From Stramenopiles sp. TOSAG23-2 (Eukaryota; Sar): 51,860 bases of DNA. The position numbers and the translations under genes were made by a program. The number at the start of each line of letters is the position of its first letter. The stretch's first letter is position 1. This document shows positions 1-9,964 of the stretch, piece after piece. The notes under the pieces were generated by a model, which was given only the letters and a program-made list of their open reading frames with translations, did no database searches and was not told the DNA's origin. Location: contig LT649262.1 in the NCBI GenBank assembly GCA_900128395.1, positions 900-52,759 on the forward strand. The letters are read 5' to 3'.

Positions 1-632
1 ATAGTAATAATAGTAATGAGAATGAAAATAGTATTATGATGTCATCGTTTCCTACGACGAATGAATTGGAATCTTTTAAATCTGATGTAATTGAAAAAGA
101 TATGGATGTTGTTTTAAAATCCGTTCATGGTTTACGTTCATTACGCAATACTATGTTATCATTAGGAGTACAAGCAAGTTCATTATCCTTTTCCTTAAAT
201 GTTGCATCCGATAATAATAAAGATGGAACGTTATCCACGGAACAAATAAATATTATTAAATTTCTCAGTCGATTACCAAATTTAAATATTATATTAATAC
301 ATGAAAATGATTCAAATACAATGAATGATATATCTGATGATGGTTCGTTAAAATATGCCGTCAATGATAATATCAATTTAAATGTTACAGTCGATATGAC
401 TATTGGTCCAGTGAAAGATAATTTGATCAAAGAAATTAATTTATTAACTAAACGTGAAAAAAAAATTAATAAACAAATTTCAAATTTTCATACTCGTATG
501 TCACTTCAAGATTATAAAGATAAAGTTCCACAACATGTGCAAGAAAAAGATAGTAAAAAATTAGACGATTTAAAAGTTAAAATAATCGATGTGCAAAATT
601 CATTAGAAACATTAACACGATTGGTGAAGTGA
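1..632 (+). CDS. Valyl-tRNA synthetase, C-terminal fragment (5' end outside window)
   Basis: The reading frame is open to the left edge (from base 3) and ends in TGA at 630-632, so the gene starts outside the window; the ATG at 36 is probably internal. The last 70 or so residues form a charged coiled coil with a pattern typical of the ValRS C-terminal tRNA-binding arm: a V.D.TIGP-like lead-in, then LTKREKKINKQ, a short hydrophobic turn, a KVP...V..K segment and a second helix ending in LETLTRLVK. ValRS charges tRNA-Val with valine in the cytosol and/or mitochondria. The catalytic Rossmann domain, HIGH and KMSKS motifs are not in the window, so the call rests on the tail alone. An Asn/Ser-rich stretch at the very start (1-35) looks like a low-complexity insertion. 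The alternative is another protein with a ValRS-like arm. Confidence 0.65.
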   Translation, partial: SNNSNENENSIMMSSFPTTNELESFKSDVIEKDMDVVLKSVHGLRSLRNTMLSLGVQASSLSFSLNVASDNNKDGTLSTEQINIIKFLSRLPNLNIILIHENDSNTMNDISDDGSLKYAVNDNINLNVTVDMTIGPVKDNLIKEINLLTKREKKINKQISNFHTRMSLQDYKDKVPQHVQEKDSKKLDDLKVKIIDVQNSLETLTRLVK

Positions 633-954
633 AGTGTGTGCGGAAGAAAGAGTTAATAGAGAGGTGAGCGAGTTTTTCAAAATGTATATACCTTCCTTTA
701 TACCTACGATATATTATATATATATTTTTTTGTACAACCACGTGTGACGTATTAATAAAAGTTATTTTACACATAATGGTATTCACATGCTATATTAAAT
801 TATATTGAACCCACCTCCGAGGTCCGTCATTATAACTAAAATAATATTACTAATTACATACAACATAAAAATATAGTTATATTAGATATATTTAAATAAG
901 AACAAGAAAATTGAAACGAAACAGACAAAATAAGAAAAGAATAACACAAACAAT
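633..954. other. Intergenic region, ValRS-like gene to aldo/keto reductase
   Basis: About 320 bp of A/T-rich sequence between two genes on the same strand. It would hold the 3' UTR of the upstream gene and the promoter and 5' UTR of the reductase. The 50 bases before the reductase ATG are very A-rich, as before other starts in this window. I see no RNA gene here. Confidence 0.6.
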
Positions 955-1953
955 ATGTCATCGAATAATGACAATAATAATAGAATGGCAATGCCACGTA
1001 TTGGATTTGGAACTTTTTTCTCAGATGAAAATAATATGAAGAAAATTAAAAACGCCATTGATGAATCTTTTGAAATTGGATATAATGCATATGATTGTGC
1101 TGAAATGTATCAATCAACTAAAGCAGTTGGGGAAAGAATTGCCACAAAACCTCGAGAATTACTTTGGATCACCTCAAAATTAATTGGCATTCCAAATGAT
1201 ACTGATGATAATTATACAATTTTAAAAAAACGAGTAGAAGACCACTTGGAACAATTAGGAGGTTTAAAATATGTAGATTTACTTTTAATTCATTTTCCAG
1301 GGAAAAAAGAGATAGACCTTGGTGGTAGTACACCTGAAAAGGTAAAAGAAGATGCAACTTTTCAATGGTTTGATGAAAATATTGATCAAGGTTGGAAAAA
1401 CATGGTTCGTCTACGTAAAGATGGATTATGTCGTAACATTGGAATATCCAACTTTTACCAGAAACACCTTGATAGGCTATTAAAGTGTCCCTCAGTTGAT
1501 ATTACGAAGGAAGAAAATAATATGCCGTTTGCGAATGAAATTTATGTTGATCCAACACACCCAGAGTTCAATTTTGTTGAATATATGCAATCCTTAAAAA
1601 TCAAAGTAATTGCATATAGATCATTAGCATTTCTTCCTGTAATTCAAATGGCATCTCAAATGGGCGATGTAACATACTCAAAATTAGATGCATTAAAAGA
1701 GGAGGAAGGCCATAAATCAATTCATGAAACTATAATTAAATGGTTAATTTCGCGAGACATTTATGTATTAGTAAAATCAACATCAAAAGATCATTTATCT
1801 GCAAATTACTCTGCAGTAGCTGATACCGATGATGCTACTAAAGCAATGAATTACGATAAACAAATTTTTGGTCCAAGCGAAATGGTATTAACGTGTGGTG
1901 GGACAGATGAATATGCAGATGTCTTTAAAAGCATTTCTTTGGAGAAAGAATGA
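955..1953 (+). CDS. Aldo/keto reductase family protein
   Basis: A 332-residue protein with the (beta/alpha)8 aldo/keto reductase signature, an NADPH-dependent carbonyl reductase family. The N-terminus has PRIGFGTF. The catalytic tetrad is visible: Asp47 and Tyr52 in AYDCAEMY, Lys75 in TSKL and His113 in LLIHFPG. ISNFY near residue 170 matches the usual GISNF strand, and LVKSTSKDHL near residue 270 matches the cofactor-binding region. Length is normal for the family (about 310-340). The ATG at 955 lies in an A-rich context, followed by a short Asn-rich leader (residues 4-9) that is probably disordered. The usual N-Q pair after the NIGISNF strand (as in EVNQVE) appears altered to FANEIYVDP, so the nicotinamide-stacking environment may be unusual. 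The substrate cannot be predicted. The gene converges on the membrane-protein gene at 2212. Confidence 0.9.
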   Translation: MSSNNDNNNRMAMPRIGFGTFFSDENNMKKIKNAIDESFEIGYNAYDCAEMYQSTKAVGERIATKPRELLWITSKLIGIPNDTDDNYTILKKRVEDHLEQLGGLKYVDLLLIHFPGKKEIDLGGSTPEKVKEDATFQWFDENIDQGWKNMVRLRKDGLCRNIGISNFYQKHLDRLLKCPSVDITKEENNMPFANEIYVDPTHPEFNFVEYMQSLKIKVIAYRSLAFLPVIQMASQMGDVTYSKLDALKEEEGHKSIHETIIKWLISRDIYVLVKSTSKDHLSANYSAVADTDDATKAMNYDKQIFGPSEMVLTCGGTDEYADVFKSISLEKE

Positions 1954-1982
1954 GAAATATATATATATACGTATTATGAAGC

Positions 1983-2002
1983 GCGTATTTTATTGTATAC
2001 GC
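1983..2002. other. Inverted repeat after the reductase stop codon
   Basis: GCGTAT and ATACGC form a perfect 6-bp stem around an 8-base loop, 29 bp after the TGA. It is one of a set of TACG/CGTA-type inverted repeats near gene 3' ends. An RNA hairpin role is inference. Confidence 0.5.
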
Positions 2003-2152
2003 CCGTTGTACGTACAGACCTCGGACACAAATTTACATACTACATACTACATACCAAATATACTACTATACTATGATATATGATATATATACGAGTATGA
2101 AAATCGAAAATATCTTTTTTTATTTAAAATATTTTTTATTAAAATATTATAT

Positions 2153-2166
2153 ATGATGCGCATCAT
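2153..2166. other. 14-bp perfect palindrome between convergent genes
   Basis: ATGATGCGCATCAT is an exact palindrome in the short gap between the 3' ends of the reductase (+) and the membrane-protein gene (-). It stands out because the surrounding DNA is almost only A and T. Its function is unknown. Confidence 0.55.
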
Positions 2167-2211
2167 AAGATATTTTATTTTATAAATATATGTATATATA
2201 CGAAGTATAAA

Positions 2212-3117
2212 TTAAACTACGAACTTCTCTCGGCAACTCATAAGACTTGGGTTATCCATCCAGCGATAATCCAAGTATAAATGTGGATCTCCTCCATTAT
2301 TAAAATGTTTATGAAATTCAACATACCAGGTTGTTAATTCTTTATTCTCCATATTACGACACTTATGACTGAACGTATTTCTAAACTGTTCCGTATAATT
2401 GCCTGTAGTAGAATAAATAAAGCAGTTCAGTGATTTGGTTTCCTCAGGATCATAATCTTTATCCAAAGTTATATTTGTTCCATTAATAGTGCATTGATCA
2501 AGTGTATGTTTTTTTAGCTCTAAACATTTATTAACGCATTGATGCTCGATTTTCTCCACAGTTTTTATTTCATTCGTTTTCACATGAATATCAAAATTGA
2601 TGCTAACAATATATGCAATAAATAGTAGTACAACGCAAATCAATTTAGATCCCAACCATAATTTTCTTTCTTTTTTCATCTTTTTTTTTATACTAGGATC
2701 CGACACTTTATTCTTCTTCGATGCTTTTTTCATCGTGTTTCTAAAAGTATTTTCTAATATCCATGGGATAACTATTGTATATATTAAGCAAGTCGAATTT
2801 ACAGTGTATGGTTTATCATCTAAATATTTATCTAGAGATATTGTAGTATACAATAACAATGTTGGAATACCATAGAAAAGGAATAAAATGGCTACAATGA
2901 TTACGTGATGAAGAATTGTTTCAACTAAAGTTCTTTTTTGTGTATCGTTTCCCCCCCCCTTTACTTTACTATTTTTATTATTATTACTCTTAGACGATGG
3001 TACATATAATGGATTCATTTGAATATTTTTATCCATTTCAATTGAAAATGGTTGCATGCCTATTTGTTGTTGTTGTCGTTGTAGTATATTTTCATTTTTC
3101 ACAATTTCTTGTTTCAT
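2212..3117 (-). CDS. Three-helix membrane protein, unknown function
   Basis: I do not recognise this 301-residue protein. The N-terminal 60 residues are polar, with a short Gln run and Asn/Ser/Lys-rich sequence. Three hydrophobic segments follow: about 68-92 (VIIVAILFLFYGIP), 105-122 (LIYTIVIPWIL) and 153-172 (LICVVLLFIAYIVSI), with a Lys-rich loop between the second and third. The last 125 residues contain at least six Cys and three N-glycosylation sequons (NGT, NIT, NYT), which suggests a disulfide-bonded domain on the lumenal or extracellular side. The reading frame contains a run of nine C bases on the plus strand (2951-2959) that encodes Gly codons and would be prone to slippage. The gene converges on the aldo/keto reductase and follows the coiled-coil gene on the same strand. 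Confidence 0.75.
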   Translation of the reverse strand: MKQEIVKNENILQRQQQQIGMQPFSIEMDKNIQMNPLYVPSSKSNNNKNSKVKGGGNDTQKRTLVETILHHVIIVAILFLFYGIPTLLLYTTISLDKYLDDKPYTVNSTCLIYTIVIPWILENTFRNTMKKASKKNKVSDPSIKKKMKKERKLWLGSKLICVVLLFIAYIVSINFDIHVKTNEIKTVEKIEHQCVNKCLELKKHTLDQCTINGTNITLDKDYDPEETKSLNCFIYSTTGNYTEQFRNTFSHKCRNMENKELTTWYVEFHKHFNNGGDPHLYLDYRWMDNPSLMSCREKFVV

Positions 3118-3603
3118 TTTTAATCTTTTTTAATATTGCTTCTTTCTGTTCTTCTCTTTACTATTATTAAATTAATAAAGAAAACAAACAAATATATATA
3201 CATATAAAAAACGAATGCACTGGTAATAAGAGATATAAATATTTTATATAATATCGTCTATATAAGACAAATTAGTATTTTTCTGTATTTTTATACATGT
3301 ATATCTAATTTTTTATCGGGGGCCTTGTATATATAAATAGCAGCTAAATAGCATTACCAGAGGATTACCAAAAAAATCGTTTTTAATATTTTGTTTGGAC
3401 ACATTTTTTAAAGATAAATTAACATTATAAAAAAAGTAAAATAAAATACATATCTCTCTGTCTCTAATATCGAACACACATACATACGTATATCATATTA
3501 ATGTGTGTCTCTAGTGTTCTCCTTTCCCTCACGCATCATTTTTTATATATATACCATCTCTCTAGACATAAAAAAAATATATTTTTTTTTCCTTTCTACC
3601 TTT
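3118..3603. other. Intergenic region, coiled-coil gene to membrane-protein gene
   Basis: About 490 bp between two minus-strand genes: the promoter of the membrane-protein gene and the 3' region of the coiled-coil gene. It is A/T-rich with long A and T runs. CACACAT (3475-3481) and ATGTGTG (3501-3507) can form a stem enclosing the palindrome ATACGTAT (3484-3491), about 110 bp after the coiled-coil stop codon. No gene is seen. Confidence 0.55.
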
Positions 3604-4917
3604 TTAAACTTTTGGTAATTTATCAATACCACCTAATATATTTGCACTATTTGGTCTACTACCACCTTTTGGTTTGATTGGAAATGTTTTTGAATATAAT
3701 AAACTAATAACTCTTTCTTGTGATAATAATAATTCCATAACACGTTCCCTATCTGCAACAGTAAATTCACTTAATGGTATATCTTGCCCACCACGTGATT
3801 CTCTTGATTGCGGTCGACTACTACGTCCACTTGAGCGACTATTTGGCCTTGATCCTTGATTTGAACTTTGCTCTATTAAATCAGCACGACGTTTACCAAT
3901 TTCATTCCTAACATCATTTACACATTCCCGTAATAAAGCTTCTAATGCTGTACGTTCATGTATCTCTCGTTCATATTGCATCCTAGCTCGACGTAAATTT
4001 TTCCTCTCGCGTTCTAATAAAGATTTCATACGTGCTATGATATTTTTATATTTCAACTCATCAAATCCATTACTATTGGAGTTATTATCATCTTTTTGTC
4101 CAATATTGCCACTATTCGAGTTCATCATATTAGTGGATGAAGAATCTGAATACATTTGTTTTTCTTTTGCTTCTTTTTTTAATTCCTCATTTTCTTGTGA
4201 CATACGTTGCGTTTCTTGTCTTAAACGTTCATTATCTTTTCGAACAGCTACTAATTCTTTAATTAAAAATTCACGATCGTCTTCTTGTGTTTTAAATTGC
4301 GCTTTTAACGTTGCATTGTCTTGCGTTAATTGCTGATTTACACGCTCTAAACGATCTGCCATTTCCTTCGCCCATTCTAAATCCTTTTCTAATTGACGAT
4401 TTTTTTCTATCCATAAAGATGCACCTTCTTCACTTTTACTTTTTTCTTTTTCCAACTCATTTTGTACATCAAACAAACGTGCCCGGAATGCACGTAATAA
4501 ATCTCTCTCTTGCTCTTGCAATATGCGAGACGTTGTTGTTTGAACATTATCGACATTTTTCATTATTTGTGCATGCATTTCTTTTACAATTTTCATGCGT
4601 TTATCACCACCGATGATTTGTTTATTACCTGCTTTTAAAGCTTCCAACTCCCGTTGTAAACCATCAATTTCTTGTTTATCCTTACGTTCACGCATGACAT
4701 AACTTTCTTGACGTCGTTTGACATCTTTTTCCAATAAATTAACTTTTGCTCTTAATCCACTAATCATACCATCTTCCTCTGCATTGTTTCTACTATCTCT
4801 CCCAATTGGTGATGTTACTGTTTTTCGTTTTGTACTTTTATTATTATCATTATTATTTTCTTTCTTTGCTTCTTTTTTTAAACTATCAATTTTTTTTTTC
4901 ATAAATGCTTCCGCCAT
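3604..4917 (-). CDS. Long coiled-coil protein, possibly ciliary or centrosomal
   Basis: I chose the ATG at 4917 (MAEAF...), giving about 437 residues. An ATG 13 codons further upstream would add only an Ile/Tyr stretch encoded by a TA/TAA microsatellite, which is unlikely to be protein. Residues about 55-330 are almost continuous heptad-repeat coiled coil, rich in Glu, Lys, Gln and Arg, broken by a Ser/Asn-rich linker. The segment LLRAFRARLFDVQNELE and the later DREFLIKELVAVRKDN look like conserved blocks rather than generic coiled coil. They remind me of eukaryotic axonemal or basal-body coiled-coil proteins, but I cannot name the family. A Ser/Arg-rich linker follows and then a conserved-looking tail with VADRERVMELLLSQERV. 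No catalytic motif is visible. Function unknown. Confidence 0.75.
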   Translation of the reverse strand: MAEAFMKKKIDSLKKEAKKENNNDNNKSTKRKTVTSPIGRDSRNNAEEDGMISGLRAKVNLLEKDVKRRQESYVMRERKDKQEIDGLQRELEALKAGNKQIIGGDKRMKIVKEMHAQIMKNVDNVQTTTSRILQEQERDLLRAFRARLFDVQNELEKEKSKSEEGASLWIEKNRQLEKDLEWAKEMADRLERVNQQLTQDNATLKAQFKTQEDDREFLIKELVAVRKDNERLRQETQRMSQENEELKKEAKEKQMYSDSSSTNMMNSNSGNIGQKDDNNSNSNGFDELKYKNIIARMKSLLERERKNLRRARMQYEREIHERTALEALLRECVNDVRNEIGKRRADLIEQSSNQGSRPNSRSSGRSSRPQSRESRGGQDIPLSEFTVADRERVMELLLSQERVISLLYSKTFPIKPKGGSRPNSANILGGIDKLPKV

Positions 4918-4923
4918 TTTTTT

Positions 4924-4956
<33 letters not shown>

Positions 4957-6560
4957 TACTCAATATTCAAATATATGCAATGATATGTATCAATAATTTT
5001 GAAACAATTGTATATATAATATATAATATTCTGTCTACGTTTGTTATTCCTAAATACAATCTTCTATTGTGTATGTTGTTTGTTGATTCACTTAGGCACT
5101 TAACAATAAATGATTTTTATAATAAATTATGCAACGGTTTTATTATGCAGCACTCTTGGCAGCCGAGAGAGGCCTTTTGATGGCTTTTCGCGTGTTGTGA
5201 TCTTCCATTTCTGTCTGGATACATACGAAAAGAATAATATAATACAAAATCTGATAGGGATATAGCCTATTGATATAATGCCATAGTGTATCGTTTTAAA
5301 GCTAGTGACCGGGATCGAAGTCAACAAAAAATGCTTCACACGATTACGATGAGCGATGAGTGCTGGCGAGCCTGGAGTGGCTAGTATGGACATACCATTA
5401 AAATTCCATTATTTTGAAGTTACCAAAATGACTATTTAGAGTCGGATGGTAATAATAATATCCGATAATTAATAATTAGTGACCACGTTAAGTGTATCCA
5501 TTCGATGATTATTTTTGGGTGATAATAATTCTGAAATTGTAGCGAGTTTTTTTTTAAGCCATCTAAAATTCTGCCTTAAAATATTAGAATATGTGTTGCT
5601 AGCAAATGACGAGTAAGATTTTATACTTGAAGAGGATATTAGAATACCAATCCAAAGCACATCAAAGCACGCCAAATGGGTGATGCTGATTTTTTTGTTA
5701 TCAATAATCGTTATTATTTTTAATTCTATTCCCATGCTAAGGCATGCTAAAATTGACTCTCAAACGGTGAATGCAAATGTTTTGATAATTATGCTGGTAT
5801 TGCATGTAGTGAACAACAAGTTTTGCGATAGAAGATCTTTTGTATTGATTGCATGTGTATTTATATATGTATGTGTGTGTATGTATTGAGAAAATTACTT
5901 ATAAAAGAAAAAGAATGATGCTTTTTTTTTGTGATGATGAAGCTGTATAAATCTAGAATAAAATATCAAAGTTTTTTTATATTTTTTATATAATAAAATA
6001 ATTTATTTAATTAATAGTAAAATAATAAAAGTACATCTGAACAGCAGGTAGCTAAGATAGATGCTTAGCAAAATTCCATATTTTAGTCATAATTTAATGA
6101 ATGGATTTTATAGCTATAAAAATATCATCAAACTACCTCTTATTTTTTACAAAATATGAATATCAAATAAATCTATTACAATTGTTTACTATGTAAAACA
6201 ACAGACCTCTCTTGTTTTGTAGTATAAATCTTGTACAAATAGTTTATCGGATATATTTAATATACTCTTATCACCACATGCACCAATTATAGTGCAAAAA
6301 AAAAAAAAAGAAAGGCGGTAGGTAGTTAACAAAAATATAACAATTGATAGATATTTACATGTGTATGACGACAAGTTGTAGTAACAAATAAAACGAAAAA
6401 ATAATAAAGGTGACAGATATTTAACAAACAGTACAAGAGAAGAATAGCTCATCGCTCGTTGGTACTTCCGGATCCTAACAAGTATCAAGCAATTTTGGGG
6501 GGAAATTATAATCAAAACAATCAAAACAATAATAATAGTGAGGATGGCATCGAGCATAAG
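4918..6560. other. Gene-poor 1.6-kb region with a more GC-rich island
   Basis: This stretch separates the coiled-coil gene from the first protease gene. Open frames here are short and have no recognisable family. A more GC-rich island lies at about 5146-5400. It begins with an imperfect inverted repeat (CTCTTGGC-A-GCCGAGAG, near 5153-5169) and carries no convincing tRNA, 5S rRNA or spliceosomal RNA. TCGGAT and ATCCGA (5442-5447 and 5460-5465) form another short inverted repeat. The last part (6414-6560) is an open frame in phase with the protease gene but without an ATG, and it may be coding (see that entry). Confidence 0.5.
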
Positions 6561-7000
6561 ATGACTGAAACTGAACGACTCATAGCTCAGGCTGGTGGAA
6601 CATTTCATAAAACTCGGGGTAATAATTCGCGTAATAATAGTAGTAACAACGGATATTATCAACGAAGTGGGTCGGGTTTTATTCCGCCACGTTCAAGTCG
6701 AATGCAATCCTCAGGTAGTATGGTTCCAAATAGTCGTGTGAAAAAAAGAAAAGTAAAAGGTTCAAAACGTGCAAGTCAAATGGGGAGAAATAATAATCGA
6801 AACAATCAAAACAATAATAATAGTGAGGATGGTATCGAGCATAAGATGACTGAAGTTGAACGGGGTAATAATTCGCGTAATATTTGGAACCATATTAGTA
6901 ACATTAGTAACGAGGGATATTATCAAAGAAGTGCTTTGAGTTTTATTCCGCCACGTTCAAGTCGAACACAATCCTCCGGTAGTATAGTTCCAAGACAAAG
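6513..7000 (+). repeat. Degenerate internal tandem repeat in the protease N-terminus
   Basis: Two units, about 260-285 bp apart, share an Asn run, SEDGIEHKMTE, GNNSRN, GYYQRS and FIPPRSSR...QSSG. Unit 1 continues into SMVPNSRVKKRKVK; unit 2 continues into SIVPRQRNSEEKF. The 5' end of the second gene copy (29,358 onward) combines bases typical of both units, so the repeat has been recombining. Confidence 0.75.
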
Positions 7001-9184
7001 AAATTCTGAAGAAAAATTTAGAAACAACAATAGACGCAATTTTGATCGAAATAGTCCATTGAGTCATTCTATGACTGACAACTATGATGCTGATTCACAA
7101 AGATCTAGTAACTCGCGGAAAAGACGTGCAAAAAAGAACAATAGCAGCCCAACGCATGTTCGAAATCATAATAATCACAACAATAATTATTTTTTCCGTC
7201 GTCAAAACCTACCTCGGCAAGCGAGAAAAAAACAGAAAAAAAAACGCACACCAGACGTAGTTGATTTATTAAGTGATGATGATGATGTAGATAATGGTAA
7301 AAGCGGTAGTAATACCAGCAGTAATGTAAACGAGAAGAAAGACCTATCGCCATTAAAATTATCAAGATTAGGTGCAGGTGGCAAATTACAGTGGTTTGAA
7401 TATGTCTTATTTGGAGAGTATGTTGTTGCATCAAATGACATTGAGTTAAGATTTGCCCCTGAAGGCCTTTTTATTGCGATAAAGTCACGAGCACTTCATC
7501 AACATAGCGATTTTTCCTTTACCATTGGAGTTGACGATATAAATGCCTGGACTTACGGGGATGAAAAAGCGCCGAGAATCGGAGGCTTAAGTCGAATTAT
7601 TCAGATAACCTTGAACGAAAATCAGCAAGCATGGAATAAATTACAAACTCTTGACACAATCTTCAAAAGTAAATTTCCGATGTATAATAATAATTCTATT
7701 TTCATTATTGTTGAAAACGAACATTTCCGACAATTTGAACATCAAATTGAATCGTATAAAATACATGGGAGTGAGTTATCGCAAATGATTGAAACTAATG
7801 CATACTGGAAAAATGTTGAGATTATTGAAGAGGACACTGTGAATTGTTTAGGTAGCGGCATTAATAAATATGTTCAAGTTGCTAATAATAGACCTACAAA
7901 TACAAAAAGAAACATTACTTCTATGATGGATGGTGAAAGACGACGTAGTCCAAGAATAAACGTTGATGGTGGTAGTAGTGGTAGCAGCAGCAATAATAAT
8001 AATAACAATAATAACAGTAGCAGCAGTAATAGTAACAGTAGCAGTATCGCTTCGCGTACTCGTCGCAATCGTCATCGAAGGACTTCAGGTCCCGCAAAGC
8101 CTCTCTTTACGTATCCATTTCATCCAGAGAAACCGCGTGTAACTATAACTGATCATGATCGAAATCGATGTGAAGATGATTTTCTTAACGATAATCTTAT
8201 TGATTTTTCATTGATGCGTCTTTCGAAAGAAAAATATCTGATTGAGGAAAAAGACCTTTATATTTTCTCTTCGTTTTTTTACAAACGCTATATTCAAGGA
8301 AAGAGCAACTACCGTTCAAACAAACATTATGATAATACTATTAAAAGTAGAGAGGATCTTGCCTATTCGTATGTTGAGAAATGGACGAAGAATATTGATA
8401 TATTCCAATGCAAATATCTTTTAATTCCAGTAAATAAAGATATTCATTGGAGTTTGCTTATTGTATGTAATCCAGATAAAATTAATGTTCCAAAGGGTAC
8501 AGCAGAAGATGATGATGACTACTTTTGTATTTATCATTTGGATTCATTAGGTTGTCATAATACAAAAGCATTAACGATGAATATCTATACGTATCTTAAA
8601 AAAGCATGGAAAGTTATGAAAAAAAAGAAAGATGCTGATAAGAAAAAAGAAGGTGATACAAATAACAATGACGAGAAGAAAGAAGGCTTTGCAAGACTTA
8701 AATTTGATAAAGTCAAAGGTATTCCAAAACAAGCAAATTCTACTGACTGTGGTGTATTTGTTACATTGTATGCAGAACATTTTTTAAAATATCTTCTTGC
8801 AAGTGGGAAAAATATAGGAACCGTCACTAGAAGAATGTTCATTGAAAAGCAATACGATAAAATTTTTGGAATGAAATTTAGAGAGCGAGGCAATAATTTC
8901 TATCCATGGTTTAATTCTTCCAGATCAACGAAAGAAAGGTTTGCTCTTAAACGATTAATCGATGATAAAGAAGAACTTTATAACAATATTGGAAAACTTG
9001 AAAGGGACAAAGTAAAATATAAAGCATTAAAAAAGAAAGATAAAGAAAGTAATGACACATCTAGTTCTAGCGGTATAAACGAAAAGGCAAATGATGTAGA
9101 TAATGGTGGCAGTAATAAACATATAGGAAATGATGGTGCTATGTCATCAACTACGACGGCACCCACAACAACAACGAGAGCTAG

Positions 9185-9217
<33 letters not shown>

Positions 9218-9683
9218 CAGCAGCAACACTGCTCAGACAAATGTGGTATTGCCTGCAAACGAGACAGCAAATAACGCAGTCGAACCAAGATCGAGAACTT
9301 TTATAAGGCGATATACAAATCACGACGATGATGATGATGATGATGACGACGACGACGAAGAAAATAATGAGGTCGAAGAAGGAGCTAAAAATAATAGTAT
9401 CGCACATGACGAGGGGGATGGTTCAGACACAGAAAATGAGTCGGATGAAATCGAGAATAATGATATTGATCAACAAAATGCACTTGGAGAAAAAGGCGGA
9501 GACAATTATGATGATACTCAAAAAGTATCTTCAAGTGAGGAAGAAAGCGATGCTGATGATGCTGATCTTGTAGAGGAGACAAAAGGAGAAGAAAGTCCAG
9601 GTTTATTTAGTCAGGCAGTTAGCAACGTTGGTAATGCTATGAATGCGGTGAAAGGTGCAATGAAGAGGACTTTTGATTTTTGA
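6561..9683 (+). CDS. Ulp/SENP-type SUMO protease (peptidase C48), copy 1
   Basis: A cysteine protease that removes SUMO from nuclear proteins. The first ATG of the frame is at 6561 (1,040 residues). The frame is open back to 6414 with protein-like sequence but no ATG, so the true start may lie in an upstream exon. The N-terminus holds two degenerate repeats (see repeat entry), a nuclear localisation-like KKRKVK (about residues 58-63) and a textbook SUMO-interacting motif, VVDLLSDDDD (233-242). A folded, perhaps PH-like domain follows (about 275-390). The protease domain starts near 530 with DDFLNDNLIDF. The triad is His629 (DIHWSL), Asp661 (HLDSLG) and Cys730 (STDCGVF), with oxyanion-hole Gln724. 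A Lys-rich insertion between Asp and Gln recalls the Ulp2/SENP6-7 branch. The tail has Thr and Asp runs. Identical to copy 2 downstream of about 7695 except for one synonymous change. Confidence 0.92.
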
Positions 9684-9721
9684 AAAGGATTTATCATATT
9701 TTGATACGTACCATACGTACG

Positions 9722-9739
9722 ACTCGTATGCCTACGAGT
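9722..9739. other. Inverted repeat downstream of protease gene (1)
   Basis: ACTCGTA-TGCC-TACGAGT, a perfect 7-bp stem with a 4-base loop, 39 bp after the stop codon. A copy lies at 32,263-32,280. Possible 3' UTR hairpin. Confidence 0.6.
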
Positions 9740-9777
9740 ATCATAAAAAATATTTTCATCGCATGTAAAATAAAATG

Positions 9778-9792
9778 TACGAAGCGTTCGTA
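9778..9792. other. Inverted repeat downstream of protease gene (2)
   Basis: TACGAA-GCG-TTCGTA, a perfect 6-bp stem with a 3-base loop, in the gap between the convergent protease gene and the small membrane-protein gene. A copy lies at 32,319-32,333. Confidence 0.6.
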
Positions 9793-9964
9793 TATATTTT
9801 TCCTATAGATATATAATATATAATGTACGAGTATATTTGTAGTGTGAGATTAGTTTATGTGTTTCCTTTACTTGCATTTTTAAGTTGTCATATTTTTTAC
9901 ATTTTACACTTTACACTGCTGCTGGATAAATAAATATTTTTAATTCCAGTTAAAGTTTTTGTGT

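Noticed and set aside
5127-5393. 88-codon minus-strand open frame
   Set aside because: No recognisable domain, irregular composition, and it overlaps the non-coding island; probably chance.
5270-5400. Possible 5S rRNA, tRNA or snRNA in the GC-richer island
   Set aside because: The conserved internal boxes of 5S rRNA and tRNA and the known core strings of U1, U2, U4, U5 and U6 are not found.
5469-5735. 88-codon minus-strand open frame in the gene-poor stretch
   Set aside because: No family signature, no neighbour support, and typical of chance frames in such sequence.
6459-6461. TTG at 6459 as start of the first protease gene
   Set aside because: Non-ATG starts are rare in eukaryotes, and the open frame continues upstream of it anyway.
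8978-9407. Minus-strand frames rich in Val, Ile and Ser opposite the protease tail
   Set aside because: They are antisense readings of the Thr and Asp codon repeats.
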